Part shown: in pieces, positions 17,281 through 26,561 of the stretch
How the letters are laid out: each line of letters starts with the position of its first letter
How positions within the stretch are numbered: position 1 is the stretch's first letter
Assembly: GCF_039794105.1 (NCBI RefSeq)
Contig: NZ_JBDIWA010000017.1
Location: 1 to 64,000 of the forward strand
DNA from: Kuenenia sp039794105
GTDB lineage: Bacteria > Planctomycetota > Brocadiia > Brocadiales > Brocadiaceae
Direction: 5' to 3'
DNA: 64,000 nt
Notes under the pieces: model-generated
What the model was told of the DNA's origin: nothing
Seen by the model: the letters and a program-made list of their open reading frames with translations, nothing else
Database searches by the model: none
Position numbers and translations under genes: made by a program

Positions 17281-18087
17281 CTGGGGTGGGACTCTCAGTA
17301 TTTCTCTATAACGCCCATGCTTACCTTTTTCAATATTTCTTAGAAATGTAATCAGATATTCAACTTCAGGTGAAATGTATTCTTGTTTCTCTAATTGCCC
17401 CAAAATTTTATTTCTATTTAACTCATCAGAACGAAATAATACACGGAATGAATCTTTAATCTTATCAATTTGTTCTCCGGAAAACCCCTCTCTTTCCAGC
17501 CCAATTACATTAACCTGCCTTATTCTTGCCGGGTGCCCTTCAATTATTACGTATGGAGGCACATCCTGAACGATTCTTGTGTGTCCGCCTACATAAGCAA
17601 AACGACCTATCGTCACAAATGGTTGTATACCTACCAAACCCATAAGTTTAACCCCTTTTTCCAATACAACGTGTCCTCCCAATAATACACCATTCGCCAA
17701 AAGGACGTTATTTTCTATTAAGCAATCATGGGCTACATGCGAACAAGCCATAAAAAAGCAATTGTCGCCTATTATCGTTTTCCCACCACCGCCAGCGGTA
17801 CCTCTGTTAATAGTAACCCCTTCTCTCACAGTGTTATTATCTCCCATAAGCAGCAAAGATTGTTCTCCGCAATACTTAAGATCTTGTGGTTCAGCGCCCA
17901 ATACCGCATTTGGATAAATAACACTATTTTTCCCTATTGTAGTATGTCCAATTACCGTTGCATTATTCTTTATTACGGTCCCATCGCCGATAGTAACATT
18001 TTCACCGACAACAGAAAAAGGACCAATTTCGACATCGCGGCCTAATTTAGCACCGGGGTGAACAAGTGCCCATCGATGAATTTTCAT
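17269..18087 (-). CDS. lpxA: UDP-N-acetylglucosamine O-acyltransferase
   Basis: This is the first enzyme of lipid A synthesis; it adds a 3-hydroxyacyl chain from acyl carrier protein to UDP-GlcNAc in the cytoplasm. The left-handed beta-helix hexapeptide repeats are clear (VHPGAKLGRDVEIGPFSVVG near the start), as is the catalytic region HVAHDC (about residues 121-126). Start ATG 18087 has GGGGAG upstream and matches the family N-terminus; an in-frame ATG at 18135 would add 16 atypical residues. The last residues (LTI, stop) lie in the end of a dispersed repeat. Confidence 0.93.
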   Translation of the reverse strand: MKIHRWALVHPGAKLGRDVEIGPFSVVGENVTIGDGTVIKNNATVIGHTTIGKNSVIYPNAVLGAEPQDLKYCGEQSLLLMGDNNTVREGVTINRGTAGGGGKTIIGDNCFFMACSHVAHDCLIENNVLLANGVLLGGHVVLEKGVKLMGLVGIQPFVTIGRFAYVGGHTRIVQDVPPYVIIEGHPARIRQVNVIGLEREGFSGEQIDKIKDSFRVLFRSDELNRNKILGQLEKQEYISPEVEYLITFLRNIEKGKHGRYREILRVPPQLTI

Positions 18088-18341
18088 TGCGTCTCCCCGT
18101 TTCTTTGTTTTCTTAAAATGCTCAGGCCATTTCATTCATACCTGAATCTTGCCTCATTGCTTACCACTAAATAGTGTACCTTATAAACGCAACCTTGAAC
18201 GGTTGCTGCCATCGTTTTATACAAAAGGTGGATTTAATCCATTTGTTTAAAACCAGAAACATCGCATTCTCTCTAAGCCTTCATTTATTAGCGATTACAA
18301 AGGAAGATACTAAAAGTATTATGTAAGATTCAGACAATAAT

Positions 18342-19205
18342 TCATGCCTTACATGCGATATTTGCTATTTTTCTTGCTAATTCTGCGTTTAGGAAATGTC
18401 CGGATCTTTTTGCCACGATGTGCCCCTTAAGAACAACATTGGCCAAATAAAGATCTCCTATAAGATCCAAAATTTTATGCCTTACATGTTCATTCGGAAA
18501 CCGTAATTCTGCGGGACTCAGAGAAAGAGGTTTTGTTATCTTTCCATCTTTCTGTATTACGTAGCTATTATCATCCGTGACGCCTTTTCCCAGCCCAAGC
18601 TTTTTGAATTCTTCTACGTATGTACTCAGGCCAAACGTTCTGGCGGAAGCAACTTCTCTGGAAAAATTTTCTTCATTAAATTCAATTTCATATGTTTGCG
18701 GATCTATAAAAAAACCATCAAAGTCCAAAGTATAGGAAAGCAACAATCCCTCATTAATAGGCAACGCTATAATACTTGCATTTCCATTGCGCACCATAAT
18801 CGGCTCTTGAATTATAAATATATGTTTTTCCCCTCCCAATGCAACAACGGTTGCCTCCTTCAGGATATCCATGAAATATTTGGCGCTTCCATCGCCTGCA
18901 GGCATTTCCCGTCCATGGATTTCAATTTCTATATTGTCAATGCCTAATCCGGCAAGTGCGGCCATTACATGCTCTATCCCTTCAATTTCGGCATCATCCT
19001 TCTTCAAAAAAATGCGTTTTGCAGTGTTTGATAAGAAGTGAACATTCGCGGGTATTATTGGACGAGATGGCAGGTCGACACGCACAAAATGTATTCCAGA
19101 ATTCACCGGGGCTGGTTTAAACTTAATTCGGACACTTTCCCCCCGAAACATGCCCCAGCCAGAACACTCTACAGGTTGCCCTATTGTTTTTTGCAAGTTA
19201 TCCAA
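18342..19205 (-). CDS. lpxC: UDP-3-O-acyl-N-acetylglucosamine deacetylase
   Basis: This zinc enzyme makes the committed step of lipid A synthesis. Zinc ligands are seen in IEGIEHVMAALAGLG (about residue 75) and HVRHKILDLIGD (about 242-253). The substrate-binding segment ASARTFGL is near 192. The 287-residue length is normal for the single-function form without a fused FabZ. It directly follows the Skp gene (3 bp gap). The 206-bp gap to lpxA holds no recognisable gene. Confidence 0.95.
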   Translation of the reverse strand: MDNLQKTIGQPVECSGWGMFRGESVRIKFKPAPVNSGIHFVRVDLPSRPIIPANVHFLSNTAKRIFLKKDDAEIEGIEHVMAALAGLGIDNIEIEIHGREMPAGDGSAKYFMDILKEATVVALGGEKHIFIIQEPIMVRNGNASIIALPINEGLLLSYTLDFDGFFIDPQTYEIEFNEENFSREVASARTFGLSTYVEEFKKLGLGKGVTDDNSYVIQKDGKITKPLSLSPAELRFPNEHVRHKILDLIGDLYLANVVLKGHIVAKRSGHFLNAELARKIANIACKA

Positions 19206-19208
19206 AAA

Positions 19209-19844
19209 CTATTTCCCTTTGTCTGCCTTGGAATATTTTTTGTTTAACAGATCTATTACATGATTTGTAATATCTACGCCATCAGAGTGATATAAAACAG
19301 TTTTTATCCCTACTTTAAATTGCATTTCAGAAATACCCCCACTTTGTAATTCAGCATCTTCCTTTTTAATAATCAAATCGTAACGATTTTGCTTTCCTAT
19401 CGCCTCTATCTCCCTTAAAACTTCCGAATACAACCGTTCAAACGATTCTTTATACGTTCTCATCAGGCTCTTTTCTGCAACTTTCGCATAAGATTCCAAT
19501 TCTATATTTTTCCTTTCAAATTCTTCTTCATACTTTTTTCTATCCTTGCTCCCAAGGTCCAACAGTTGTATTTTGTCTTTCAGACCCACCAGTTCCTTTT
19601 TTTTATCATTGATTTTGGTTTGATATGATTTTTCTTCTTCTCTTAAATCAGCATCATATTGTTTTCGTTTTTCATATTTTTCAAACACAATGTTTAAATC
19701 TACCACTCCGATTTTTAAACCACTTGCAGGAGCATTAACATTTTGAGCCTTCACCTGATTAGTCAAAACCACGCATAAACTCGCAATAATTACAACACAA
19801 ACAGAAATACACTTTATACCATTCAAATAATTTTTATATTTCAT
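19209..19844 (-). CDS. skp: OmpH/Skp-like periplasmic chaperone
   Basis: The 211-residue protein has a signal peptide (about residues 9-33), then IGVVDLNIVFEKYEKRKQYD (about 45-64), the Skp/OmpH start, followed by a long charged coiled coil (60-140) and a C-terminal strand region. Skp trimers hold unfolded outer-membrane proteins in the periplasm for the Bam complex. It sits directly between bamA (2 bp) and lpxC, the widespread bamA-skp-lpx arrangement. Confidence 0.88.
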   Translation of the reverse strand: MKYKNYLNGIKCISVCVVIIASLCVVLTNQVKAQNVNAPASGLKIGVVDLNIVFEKYEKRKQYDADLREEEKSYQTKINDKKKELVGLKDKIQLLDLGSKDRKKYEEEFERKNIELESYAKVAEKSLMRTYKESFERLYSEVLREIEAIGKQNRYDLIIKKEDAELQSGGISEMQFKVGIKTVLYHSDGVDITNHVIDLLNKKYSKADKGK

Positions 19845-19846
19845 AC

Positions 19847-22225
19847 TTAAAAGCTGCTGCCCCCCCCAAAATTAAATGAAAATCCCTGGGTTTCATCCCC
19901 TTCTTCTTTCATTATTGGAACACCATAATCAATTGAAATGGTTGATTGGCCGAGGAAAGGAATACTCAACCTTAAACCAAGCCCTCCCGACATCCTGAAA
20001 CGATCAAAATTGAAATCCGCCAAAGATTCATCTGCTTTTCCTGCATCAACAAATACTGCCATACGAACAATATCTTTATACAACGGCACCAAATATTCAG
20101 TATTAAGCAACATTAAAAGTTCCCCACCTACCTGTTCATCTGTTTTCTCATCAATGGGTGCAACACCTCTGTATTTAAAACCCCGAATAGACCCATAACC
20201 TCCCGCATAAAATCTTTCAAATATCGGAACATCTTCTCCCGATGTGGACTCGACCAACCCAATGGTTCCCCCATAAGCCACAACATGTTTTCCCCACTTA
20301 GGTATGTCAAAAAGTGTAGTATATTTTTTTGCCTTTACATCATATTTTACAATATCTACATCTAAGCCGGCAACCTCGAGCGATGTACTAATTGTATATC
20401 CTTTTGTTGGCATAAACATATTATCTGTTTTATTTGTCTCTGCAGAAAACGTAACACCCGTCTTCCAATTACCCCCCTCTACATCTAATACATCCTGCGG
20501 GGTGTCATCCTCGTCGTCCCTTCTTTCGATACCAATCAATTCAAATGACGGACTTACTCTTACATAAGTATCCCTCACCAGTTCTCTCCCCAACGAGATC
20601 TTCGATCCGGTGCTTTTTTGCTCATAAAGGCTATACCACCTGATATAGTTGAATAAGCTTGCTCCCGCACTGTAAGGGGAATCAAATATCGAGGGGTCAG
20701 TCAAAGACATAAGGATTTCAGTTCTCTCAAAGCCGGGACTGAAACGCAATGTTAATATTTGTCCTGCGCCGCGAAATGCATTCCCGCTCAGAAAATCATT
20801 CCACCCCTTTGGAAAATCAAGAATATCAAAATTTCTATCTGTATATGAAATATCGCCAAAAGCTCCAACATTTGCGCCATACCCTCCGCCAAACCTTAGC
20901 ATGCCAGTCCTTCCTTCTCTTACTTCAACTATCAAATTTTTCTTGTTTGGCTCGGAGCCTTGTTCAAAACTAATTCCCGCAGGCATTCCAGACTCCATAT
21001 CAAAATACCCCGTGTTTGCCAATCGTCTCTGGCTATCACGTATTTTTTCAACATTTAACCTTTCGCCCGGATTAAAAGTCAGCTGCCTGCGAATAACATT
21101 GTCCCTTGTCTTATCGTTTCCGATTATCTTTACTTTGTCTATATAGTACCTGTCACGTTCCTCAATATTAAAAAATACCTTTACTTTAGTTTCATCAGCA
21201 GCAAATATGTGTTTCTCATTAACACTCGTTGCAAGATATCCCTGCGCACCATATGCAAGCCGGATTTGATATGTATCCTTTTCCACCGCGTCTAAAGAAA
21301 AAGGGAAGCCTTCTCTCAATTTTAATGCGGCTTTCAATTCATCCTCGGTAAATATTGTCGTTCCGCTTATTTCTAATGTATCTACATAATACCTTTTCCC
21401 TTCTTTTACGTGTATGGTAATGTATATCTCACTGTCATCGTTTTCATATGTTATCTCCCATCCAACATCAACATCCAGCCATCCATTATTCATATAAAAC
21501 TCTTTAATTTTTACCATATCAGATGCAAATACATCTTGTTCAAATCTTCCGGGAAACATTATTTTCGGGAATCTCTTCTTGCGGGTTTCCATTTGCTTAA
21601 GGAGTTTTCTGGGTTTATAACTGGTATTACCCTTAAAATCAATATCGGCAATGCGTATCCGGGGACCTTCTTCTATATTAAAGATAACCGTTGTTTCTCC
21701 ATTTACCACCTTGGACTCCGCATGTACCTGCATTCTGGAAAAACATTTTTTCTTATATAAATCCCGTATTTTATCTTCATCCAACTTCAGCAGATGATGC
21801 TTTAATACGTCTCCCTCTCTTATCCCAATTTCTTTTGCCAATTTTTTGGATTTAATCTTTTTATTACCTGAAAACAGGATCTTGTCAATTACTGCACGTT
21901 CAGAGACAAGGAAAATCAGGTTTAATCCATCGGCTGTCTCTTCTATTTCAACCTCTATGTTTTCAAAGAACCCTAGTGACCAAATAGCATCCACATCCTG
22001 ACTTACCAGGTTAGAATCATACACATCACCTTCCTTCGAGCGGATAACGCTTCTTATTGCAGCATTACTAATCCTTTTGTTTCCCCTGACCTCAATTTTT
22101 TTTAGAATATGCGTGTTTTTATCAAGATTTTCATCGCAAGAAACCTTAACATTTACAAAACACAAGACCAAGACAAGTGCCACAATTATCTTAGCGGTAG
22201 TTAATAAAACCTTGTCCGGTTTCAT
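19847..22225 (-). CDS. bamA: outer membrane protein assembly factor BamA
   Basis: This is the core of the machine that inserts beta-barrel proteins in the outer membrane. It has a signal peptide (about residues 8-30) and five POTRA domains over about 38-420 (repeated patterns such as KIEVRGNKRISNAAIRSVIR, VDTLEISGTTIFTEDELK, IDKVKIIGNDKTRDNVIRRQ). A 16-strand barrel from about 435 includes the conserved FYAGGYGSIRGFKYRG (about 675-690) and a final aromatic residue (GGGSSF). Its start overlaps the dnaB stop by four bases. Its presence shows a Gram-negative type outer membrane. Confidence 0.95.
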   Translation of the reverse strand: MKPDKVLLTTAKIIVALVLVLCFVNVKVSCDENLDKNTHILKKIEVRGNKRISNAAIRSVIRSKEGDVYDSNLVSQDVDAIWSLGFFENIEVEIEETADGLNLIFLVSERAVIDKILFSGNKKIKSKKLAKEIGIREGDVLKHHLLKLDEDKIRDLYKKKCFSRMQVHAESKVVNGETTVIFNIEEGPRIRIADIDFKGNTSYKPRKLLKQMETRKKRFPKIMFPGRFEQDVFASDMVKIKEFYMNNGWLDVDVGWEITYENDDSEIYITIHVKEGKRYYVDTLEISGTTIFTEDELKAALKLREGFPFSLDAVEKDTYQIRLAYGAQGYLATSVNEKHIFAADETKVKVFFNIEERDRYYIDKVKIIGNDKTRDNVIRRQLTFNPGERLNVEKIRDSQRRLANTGYFDMESGMPAGISFEQGSEPNKKNLIVEVREGRTGMLRFGGGYGANVGAFGDISYTDRNFDILDFPKGWNDFLSGNAFRGAGQILTLRFSPGFERTEILMSLTDPSIFDSPYSAGASLFNYIRWYSLYEQKSTGSKISLGRELVRDTYVRVSPSFELIGIERRDDEDDTPQDVLDVEGGNWKTGVTFSAETNKTDNMFMPTKGYTISTSLEVAGLDVDIVKYDVKAKKYTTLFDIPKWGKHVVAYGGTIGLVESTSGEDVPIFERFYAGGYGSIRGFKYRGVAPIDEKTDEQVGGELLMLLNTEYLVPLYKDIVRMAVFVDAGKADESLADFNFDRFRMSGGLGLRLSIPFLGQSTISIDYGVPIMKEEGDETQGFSFNFGGGSSF

Positions 22226-23565
22226 TCGATTCCTAAAGACGAGAAATTTTCAAAACGCATACAATGTGAAAGAAAAGTCAATTTTATCGTTCCTGTAGGC
22301 CCATTCCGCTGTTTTGCAATAATCAGTTCTGCGGTACCATCCTTTTTTTCGGGGTTAAAATAATCTTCTCTGTGTAACAAAGCAATAACATCAGCATCCT
22401 GTTCAATCGACCCTGATTCACGAAGATCTGACATCCTTGGTCTGTGCCCCTCCCTCGACTCCACAGACCTGTTCAACTGAGATACCGCAATAACCGGTAT
22501 TGCCAGTTCTCTGGCAAGAGATTTTAAACCCCGGGAAATTATAGAAATCTCCTGCTGGCGATTTTCTCCGCGTGGCGCTTCCATCAATTGCAAATAATCT
22601 ACCGCAATTAGTTGAATATCGTATTGAGCTTTTAATCTCCTTGCCTTTGCACGCACTTCCAATATTGTCAGTCCAGGTGTATCTTCAATAAAAATAGGTG
22701 CTTCGGAAAGAGACCCTAACCCATTTGAAAGTGCGCTCCATAATCTATCATCATCCTCCAGAAATCCTTTTCTTAGTTTATGCGCATCGATCTTTGAGTG
22801 AGAACAAAGCATATTTTGCGCCAATTGCTGGGCAGACATTTCCATTGAAAATATTGCCGCCGGTTTTTTTTCTACCACCCCGATATGTTCGATAATATTC
22901 ATAACAAAACTTGTTTTCCCCATACTGGGTCTTGCGGCAATAATGATAAGTTCGGAAGGCTGCAATCCGCAGGTAAGGTCATCGAAATCGAAAAATCCGG
23001 TAGATAATCCCGTTAACCTGCTTTCCCTATCATGCAGATTCTCAATACGGCTAAAGGTTTCTTTCAGTATTTCATTTAATTTAATGGACGATGCGTTAAA
23101 TTTTTTCTGCGTAATTTCAAAGATCGCCCTCTCAGAGGAATCAAGTAAAAAGCCGGTATCAACGGCGCCTTCAAATGCCTGTTTTTGAATATTTGCGGCA
23201 ACCTCAATGAGATTTCTTTTTAGGGCATTTTCCCGTACTATATTAGCATAATACTCTACATTTCCGATAGTTGGAACCGCTTCCTCAAGTTCCACCAAAT
23301 ACTCTGCGCCGCCAACATTCTCAAGCAAGGAACGCTTCTTTAACTCTTCCCGCAACAAAACCAAATCAATGGCCTGCCCCTTATCATACAAGTCTATTAT
23401 GGCCTGGTATATGCTCTGATGCGCCGTTTTATAAAAACTTTGCTTATTCAATATTGGCACAACTACATTTATAACCTCATTGTCAAGCAACATGGCGCCA
23501 ATAACACTCATTTCGGCGTCCAGACTTTGAGGCAGCGTACGTTCAAGCACCGATTCTACTGCCAT
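22222..23565 (-). CDS. dnaB: replicative DNA helicase DnaB
   Basis: This hexameric 5'-3' helicase works at the replication fork. The 447 residues have the N-terminal domain with SLDAEMSVIGAMLLDNEVI (about 13-31) and the RecA-like motor with Walker A ARPSMGKTSF (about 210-219). The Walker B region LIAVDYLQLM (about 316-325) and KQRNGPTG near the end are also present. It follows rplI, the common rpsF-ssb-rpsR-rplI-dnaB order, and overlaps bamA (ATGA). Confidence 0.96.
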   Translation of the reverse strand: MAVESVLERTLPQSLDAEMSVIGAMLLDNEVINVVVPILNKQSFYKTAHQSIYQAIIDLYDKGQAIDLVLLREELKKRSLLENVGGAEYLVELEEAVPTIGNVEYYANIVRENALKRNLIEVAANIQKQAFEGAVDTGFLLDSSERAIFEITQKKFNASSIKLNEILKETFSRIENLHDRESRLTGLSTGFFDFDDLTCGLQPSELIIIAARPSMGKTSFVMNIIEHIGVVEKKPAAIFSMEMSAQQLAQNMLCSHSKIDAHKLRKGFLEDDDRLWSALSNGLGSLSEAPIFIEDTPGLTILEVRAKARRLKAQYDIQLIAVDYLQLMEAPRGENRQQEISIISRGLKSLARELAIPVIAVSQLNRSVESREGHRPRMSDLRESGSIEQDADVIALLHREDYFNPEKKDGTAELIIAKQRNGPTGTIKLTFLSHCMRFENFSSLGIE

Positions 23566-23584
23566 ACATTTGTCCTTTTAAAAA

Positions 23585-24043
23585 TCAGACAACATCCTCT
23601 TCTTCATTCACCACTTGCACTTTACATGTTGTCTTCATTTCAGCGCTTAACACAACCGCAACATCATATTCGCCGCATTCCTTTATAGGATTTTCCAGTT
23701 TAATCATATCCACATCAATTGGTATCCCCTGCTTCTTCAGCACATCGGCTATATGAACATACGTAACGGATCCAAACAACCTTCCTTCTTCATTCACCTT
23801 TGCAGGAATCCTGCAAACAGCGTTGGAAATAGTCTCCAAAATTTCCCGCAATCTTTCGCATTCTTCTTTCAGTTGTATTTCAATTTTCTTTTTTGCCTTC
23901 TCCAGTTGCTTCAAATTCCCTTCGGTAACGTAAGTGGCCATCCCCATGGGCAACAGATAATTCCTCGCATACCCTTTTTTTACTTTAACAACATCACCGA
24001 TCCTGCCAAGCGTGTCAATATTTTTTGTCAATAATAATTCCAT
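23585..24043 (-). CDS. rplI: 50S ribosomal protein L9
   Basis: The N-terminal rRNA-binding domain carries the L9 signature (GRIGDVVKVKKGYARNYLLP, residues 13-32), a long central helix follows (about 42-75) and then a C-terminal domain. It lies 14 bp after rpsR in the ribosomal-replication gene run. Length (152 aa) is normal. Confidence 0.96.
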   Translation of the reverse strand: MELLLTKNIDTLGRIGDVVKVKKGYARNYLLPMGMATYVTEGNLKQLEKAKKKIEIQLKEECERLREILETISNAVCRIPAKVNEEGRLFGSVTYVHIADVLKKQGIPIDVDMIKLENPIKECGEYDVAVVLSAEMKTTCKVQVVNEEEDVV

Positions 24044-24057
24044 GGAAAAATACCCTC

Positions 24058-24279
24058 CTAAGTTACGTATGGAAGCAAAGCCATAAACCTTGCTCTTTTA
24101 ATGGACATTTTAACAGAACGTTGATGCCGGGCACAATTCCCCGACCGTTTTCTTGAAAAAAGTTTCCCCCGGGTAGTTGCAAGTTTCTGTAAATTTTGGA
24201 TGTCCTTATAATCAACCTCCTCAACCCCCATTCTGCAAAATCTGCATTTGCTTGTTTTATTAAATATTTTTCTTGTCAT
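24058..24279 (-). CDS. rpsR: 30S ribosomal protein S18
   Basis: This 73-residue S18 has the conserved core VDYKDIQNLQKLATTRGKLF (23-42) and RHQRSVKMSIKRARFMALLP (51-70). Cysteines at 12, 15 and 49 (CRFC and NCARH) suggest the zinc-binding version of S18. It binds S6 in the 30S platform, and rpsF is upstream in the same run. Confidence 0.95.
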   Translation of the reverse strand: MTRKIFNKTSKCRFCRMGVEEVDYKDIQNLQKLATTRGKLFSRKRSGNCARHQRSVKMSIKRARFMALLPYVT

Positions 24280-24317
24280 AGTATTTAACCTTCTTATAAA
24301 AAATGTCTACGTTTACT

Positions 24318-24758
24318 TCAAAACGGTATCTCTTCACCATTGATATCCGAAACCATATTTTCAGACGTCGTATCTAAATTTGCGCTATCCAGTGATTGCC
24401 CCAAATCGTCTTTTGGCCGTTTGCCTGCGCCGCCTCCAATAAACTGAAAATTATCCGCAACTACACGCAATGTACTACGCTTTTGTCCTTCTTTTGTTTC
24501 CCACTGATTAAATTGCAAGCGGCCTTCGATAAAGATAGGGCTTCCCTTGCTGAAGTATTCGCCAATAACTTCGGCTCTCCTGCCAAACATACTGACATCT
24601 ACAAAACAAACTTCGTCCTTTTGTTCCCCAGTTTTGGACGTCCATTTGCTACTCACAGCTATCGCAAAACTTGCCACTGCCAACCCTCCTGCGGTATATC
24701 TCAGTTCAGGATCTCTCGTAAGGTTTCCCATAAGAAATACTTTATTAAGGCTTGCCAT
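24318..24758 (-). CDS. ssb: single-stranded DNA-binding protein
   Basis: The OB-fold (residues 1-108; NKVFLMGNLTRDPELRYT near the start) is followed by a short flexible linker and the acidic tip DINGEEIPF, which recruits partner enzymes. Length (146 aa) is normal. It lies between rpsF and rpsR, as in many bacteria. Confidence 0.95.
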   Translation of the reverse strand: MASLNKVFLMGNLTRDPELRYTAGGLAVASFAIAVSSKWTSKTGEQKDEVCFVDVSMFGRRAEVIGEYFSKGSPIFIEGRLQFNQWETKEGQKRSTLRVVADNFQFIGGGAGKRPKDDLGQSLDSANLDTTSENMVSDINGEEIPF

Positions 24759-24861
24759 TCCTTACTCCTTTTATCTCTAACTAAAATTTTTCTTATTTAA
24801 ACGACCGTCAGTATCTATAGTACGAGATGATTTCTTTTCTATAATAAGACTAGATTTAAAG

Positions 24862-25275
24862 TTAAACTTCCCCAACAGCTAAAACAGGTTCACGTTTTTC
24901 TGTTGATAATACTTCCTCCGTTTTATGCTCTTTTTCAGCTTCTTTCTCTGTAAAACCTTCCTCAATGCCGGCAGCGGATAATTCTTCTATGATAGTATCT
25001 CTTAGTATTAAAGACCGAATAAGAAAATCGGATAACTGAAAATCCCTTTTCATCTGCGTAATGGATGTGTTTTCAGCATTAAAATGTATCAATAAGTATG
25101 TGCCGCGTTTGTGGCTTTTAATCTTATACGCTAATTTTTTTTCTCCCCATTTTTCAGTCTTTAAAACTTCCGCACCATTCTTTGCCAAAATATCGTGAAT
25201 ACTTTTTACTACGCCGTCCCAGTCGGAATTGGCGGGGACATTGTCAATCAGAAACAAACCTTCATACAATCTCAA
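24862..25275 (-). CDS. rpsF: 30S ribosomal protein S6
   Basis: The S6 ferredoxin-like fold occupies residues 1-95 (MRLYEGLFLIDN at the start; EKWGEKKLAYKIKSHKRGTY at about 42-61). The final 40 residues are an acidic tail (KEAEKEHKTEEVLS), longer than in E. coli but seen in other phyla. It pairs with S18 in the small subunit. Confidence 0.94.
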   Translation of the reverse strand: MRLYEGLFLIDNVPANSDWDGVVKSIHDILAKNGAEVLKTEKWGEKKLAYKIKSHKRGTYLLIHFNAENTSITQMKRDFQLSDFLIRSLILRDTIIEELSAAGIEEGFTEKEAEKEHKTEEVLSTEKREPVLAVGEV

Positions 25276-25326
25276 ATTCTCTTCCTCCTAACATTATTCA
25301 TAAAAACCTTACTTAAAACAAAAAAT

Positions 25327-25887
25327 TTAGTTATATTCATTCATACAATCTTCTATCCCCTTGTAAACCCATGTTTTCAAGGCTTTACATGCTTCCTCAA
25401 GGAATTTCGCTATTTCAACATCTTCTTCTGAAGAAAACATTGAAAGGACAAAACGGCTCGTATCATTAAATTTGGGACGTCCTATACCTATTCTCAAACG
25501 GGGGAAATCGGCAGTCCCTAAAGATGACGCAACTGATTCCAAACCACGATGCCCGCCGCAGCCACCGGCGCGCCGAATACGTAATTTGCCGAATGGGAGA
25601 TCTAAATCATCACATACGACCATAATATCCCTGGGTTGACATTTGTACATATTTGCCACTTCCTGAACTGCAATGCCGCTTAAATTCATAAAGGTTTGTG
25701 GTTTTAGCAATATAATTTCTTCATGTTCCACTTCTTTTTTACAAAACAGAGATTGAAATTTATGTTGAAACCCTCCCAATCCCAGTTGTTGGGAAAATTC
25801 ATCAATTACCATAAAACCCAGGTTATGTCTCGTCCTTAAATACTTCTCGCCGGGATTTCCCAATCCAACTATCATCTTCATCAACAA
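25327..25887 (-). CDS. pth: peptidyl-tRNA hydrolase
   Basis: This enzyme releases peptides from peptidyl-tRNA dropped by ribosomes. The 186 residues show GLGNPGEKYLRTRHNLGFMV (9-28, with catalytic His about 23), LLKPQTFMNLSG (about 60-71) and DDLDLPFGKLRIR followed by GGCGGHRGL (about 92-117). It is next to rplY, a very common pairing. Normal length. Confidence 0.95.
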   Translation of the reverse strand: MLMKMIVGLGNPGEKYLRTRHNLGFMVIDEFSQQLGLGGFQHKFQSLFCKKEVEHEEIILLKPQTFMNLSGIAVQEVANMYKCQPRDIMVVCDDLDLPFGKLRIRRAGGCGGHRGLESVASSLGTADFPRLRIGIGRPKFNDTSRFVLSMFSSEEDVEIAKFLEEACKALKTWVYKGIEDCMNEYN

Positions 25888-25907
25888 ATTCCATACTACG
25901 ATTTTTC

Positions 25908-26534
25908 TTAAGCGCCGGATTCTTCTTTCGGCTTTTTAGTGATTACTTCAGGTCCGGCAAGCAATTCTTCTTCTGATACCGCCTTTTCCTCCGCAGCATG
26001 ATGCACAGAAACAACAACCGCTTCTGCATCGGATAAATATTTAATACCTGCTATAGAAGGTAATTCTTTGACATGTATAGACTTACCCATTTCAAGTTCA
26101 GATACATTTATCTTAATATCCTCAGGAACAGCCGCAGGGAAACATTCTATCTCTATATTTTTCATAGTCTGGGTTAACACACCGCCTGCTTTCACTCCAA
26201 CAGCACTCCCTGTCAGTATTATTGGCACTTTTAAAGTTACCCTTTCATCCATAGAAACACGCGCAAAATCTACGTGCAATACCTTGTCTGAAAGATTATC
26301 ATATTGGACATCTTTTATAAGAACAGACTCCTTTGTCCTGTCATAAGCCAGATTGATCATACGAGCACCGGCATTTAAAACACGCCCGAATTCACCGCCA
26401 TCAACGCTCAAAAGCACATTATCTTCTTTGTGGCCGTAAACTACTGCAGGTATATGTCCGGTCGCCCTCAGTTTTCTCACCGCCTTAGTTCTTTTTAATG
26501 TTCTTTTTTCCGCCTTCAATTCTAAAACTTCCAT
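25908..26534 (-). CDS. rplY: 50S ribosomal protein L25/general stress protein Ctc
   Basis: The N-terminal L25 domain (residues 1-90, TGHIPAVVYGHKEDN near 26-40) binds 5S rRNA. The TL5/CTC C-terminal domain follows (about 95-190), then a short Glu/Lys-rich tail. Length 208 aa fits the two-domain form. It is placed between prs and pth, the usual order. Confidence 0.94.
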   Translation of the reverse strand: MEVLELKAEKRTLKRTKAVRKLRATGHIPAVVYGHKEDNVLLSVDGGEFGRVLNAGARMINLAYDRTKESVLIKDVQYDNLSDKVLHVDFARVSMDERVTLKVPIILTGSAVGVKAGGVLTQTMKNIEIECFPAAVPEDIKINVSELEMGKSIHVKELPSIAGIKYLSDAEAVVVSVHHAAEEKAVSEEELLAGPEVITKKPKEESGA

Positions 26535-26561
26535 CGTTTTACAACTCCTAAAAATAACCTA

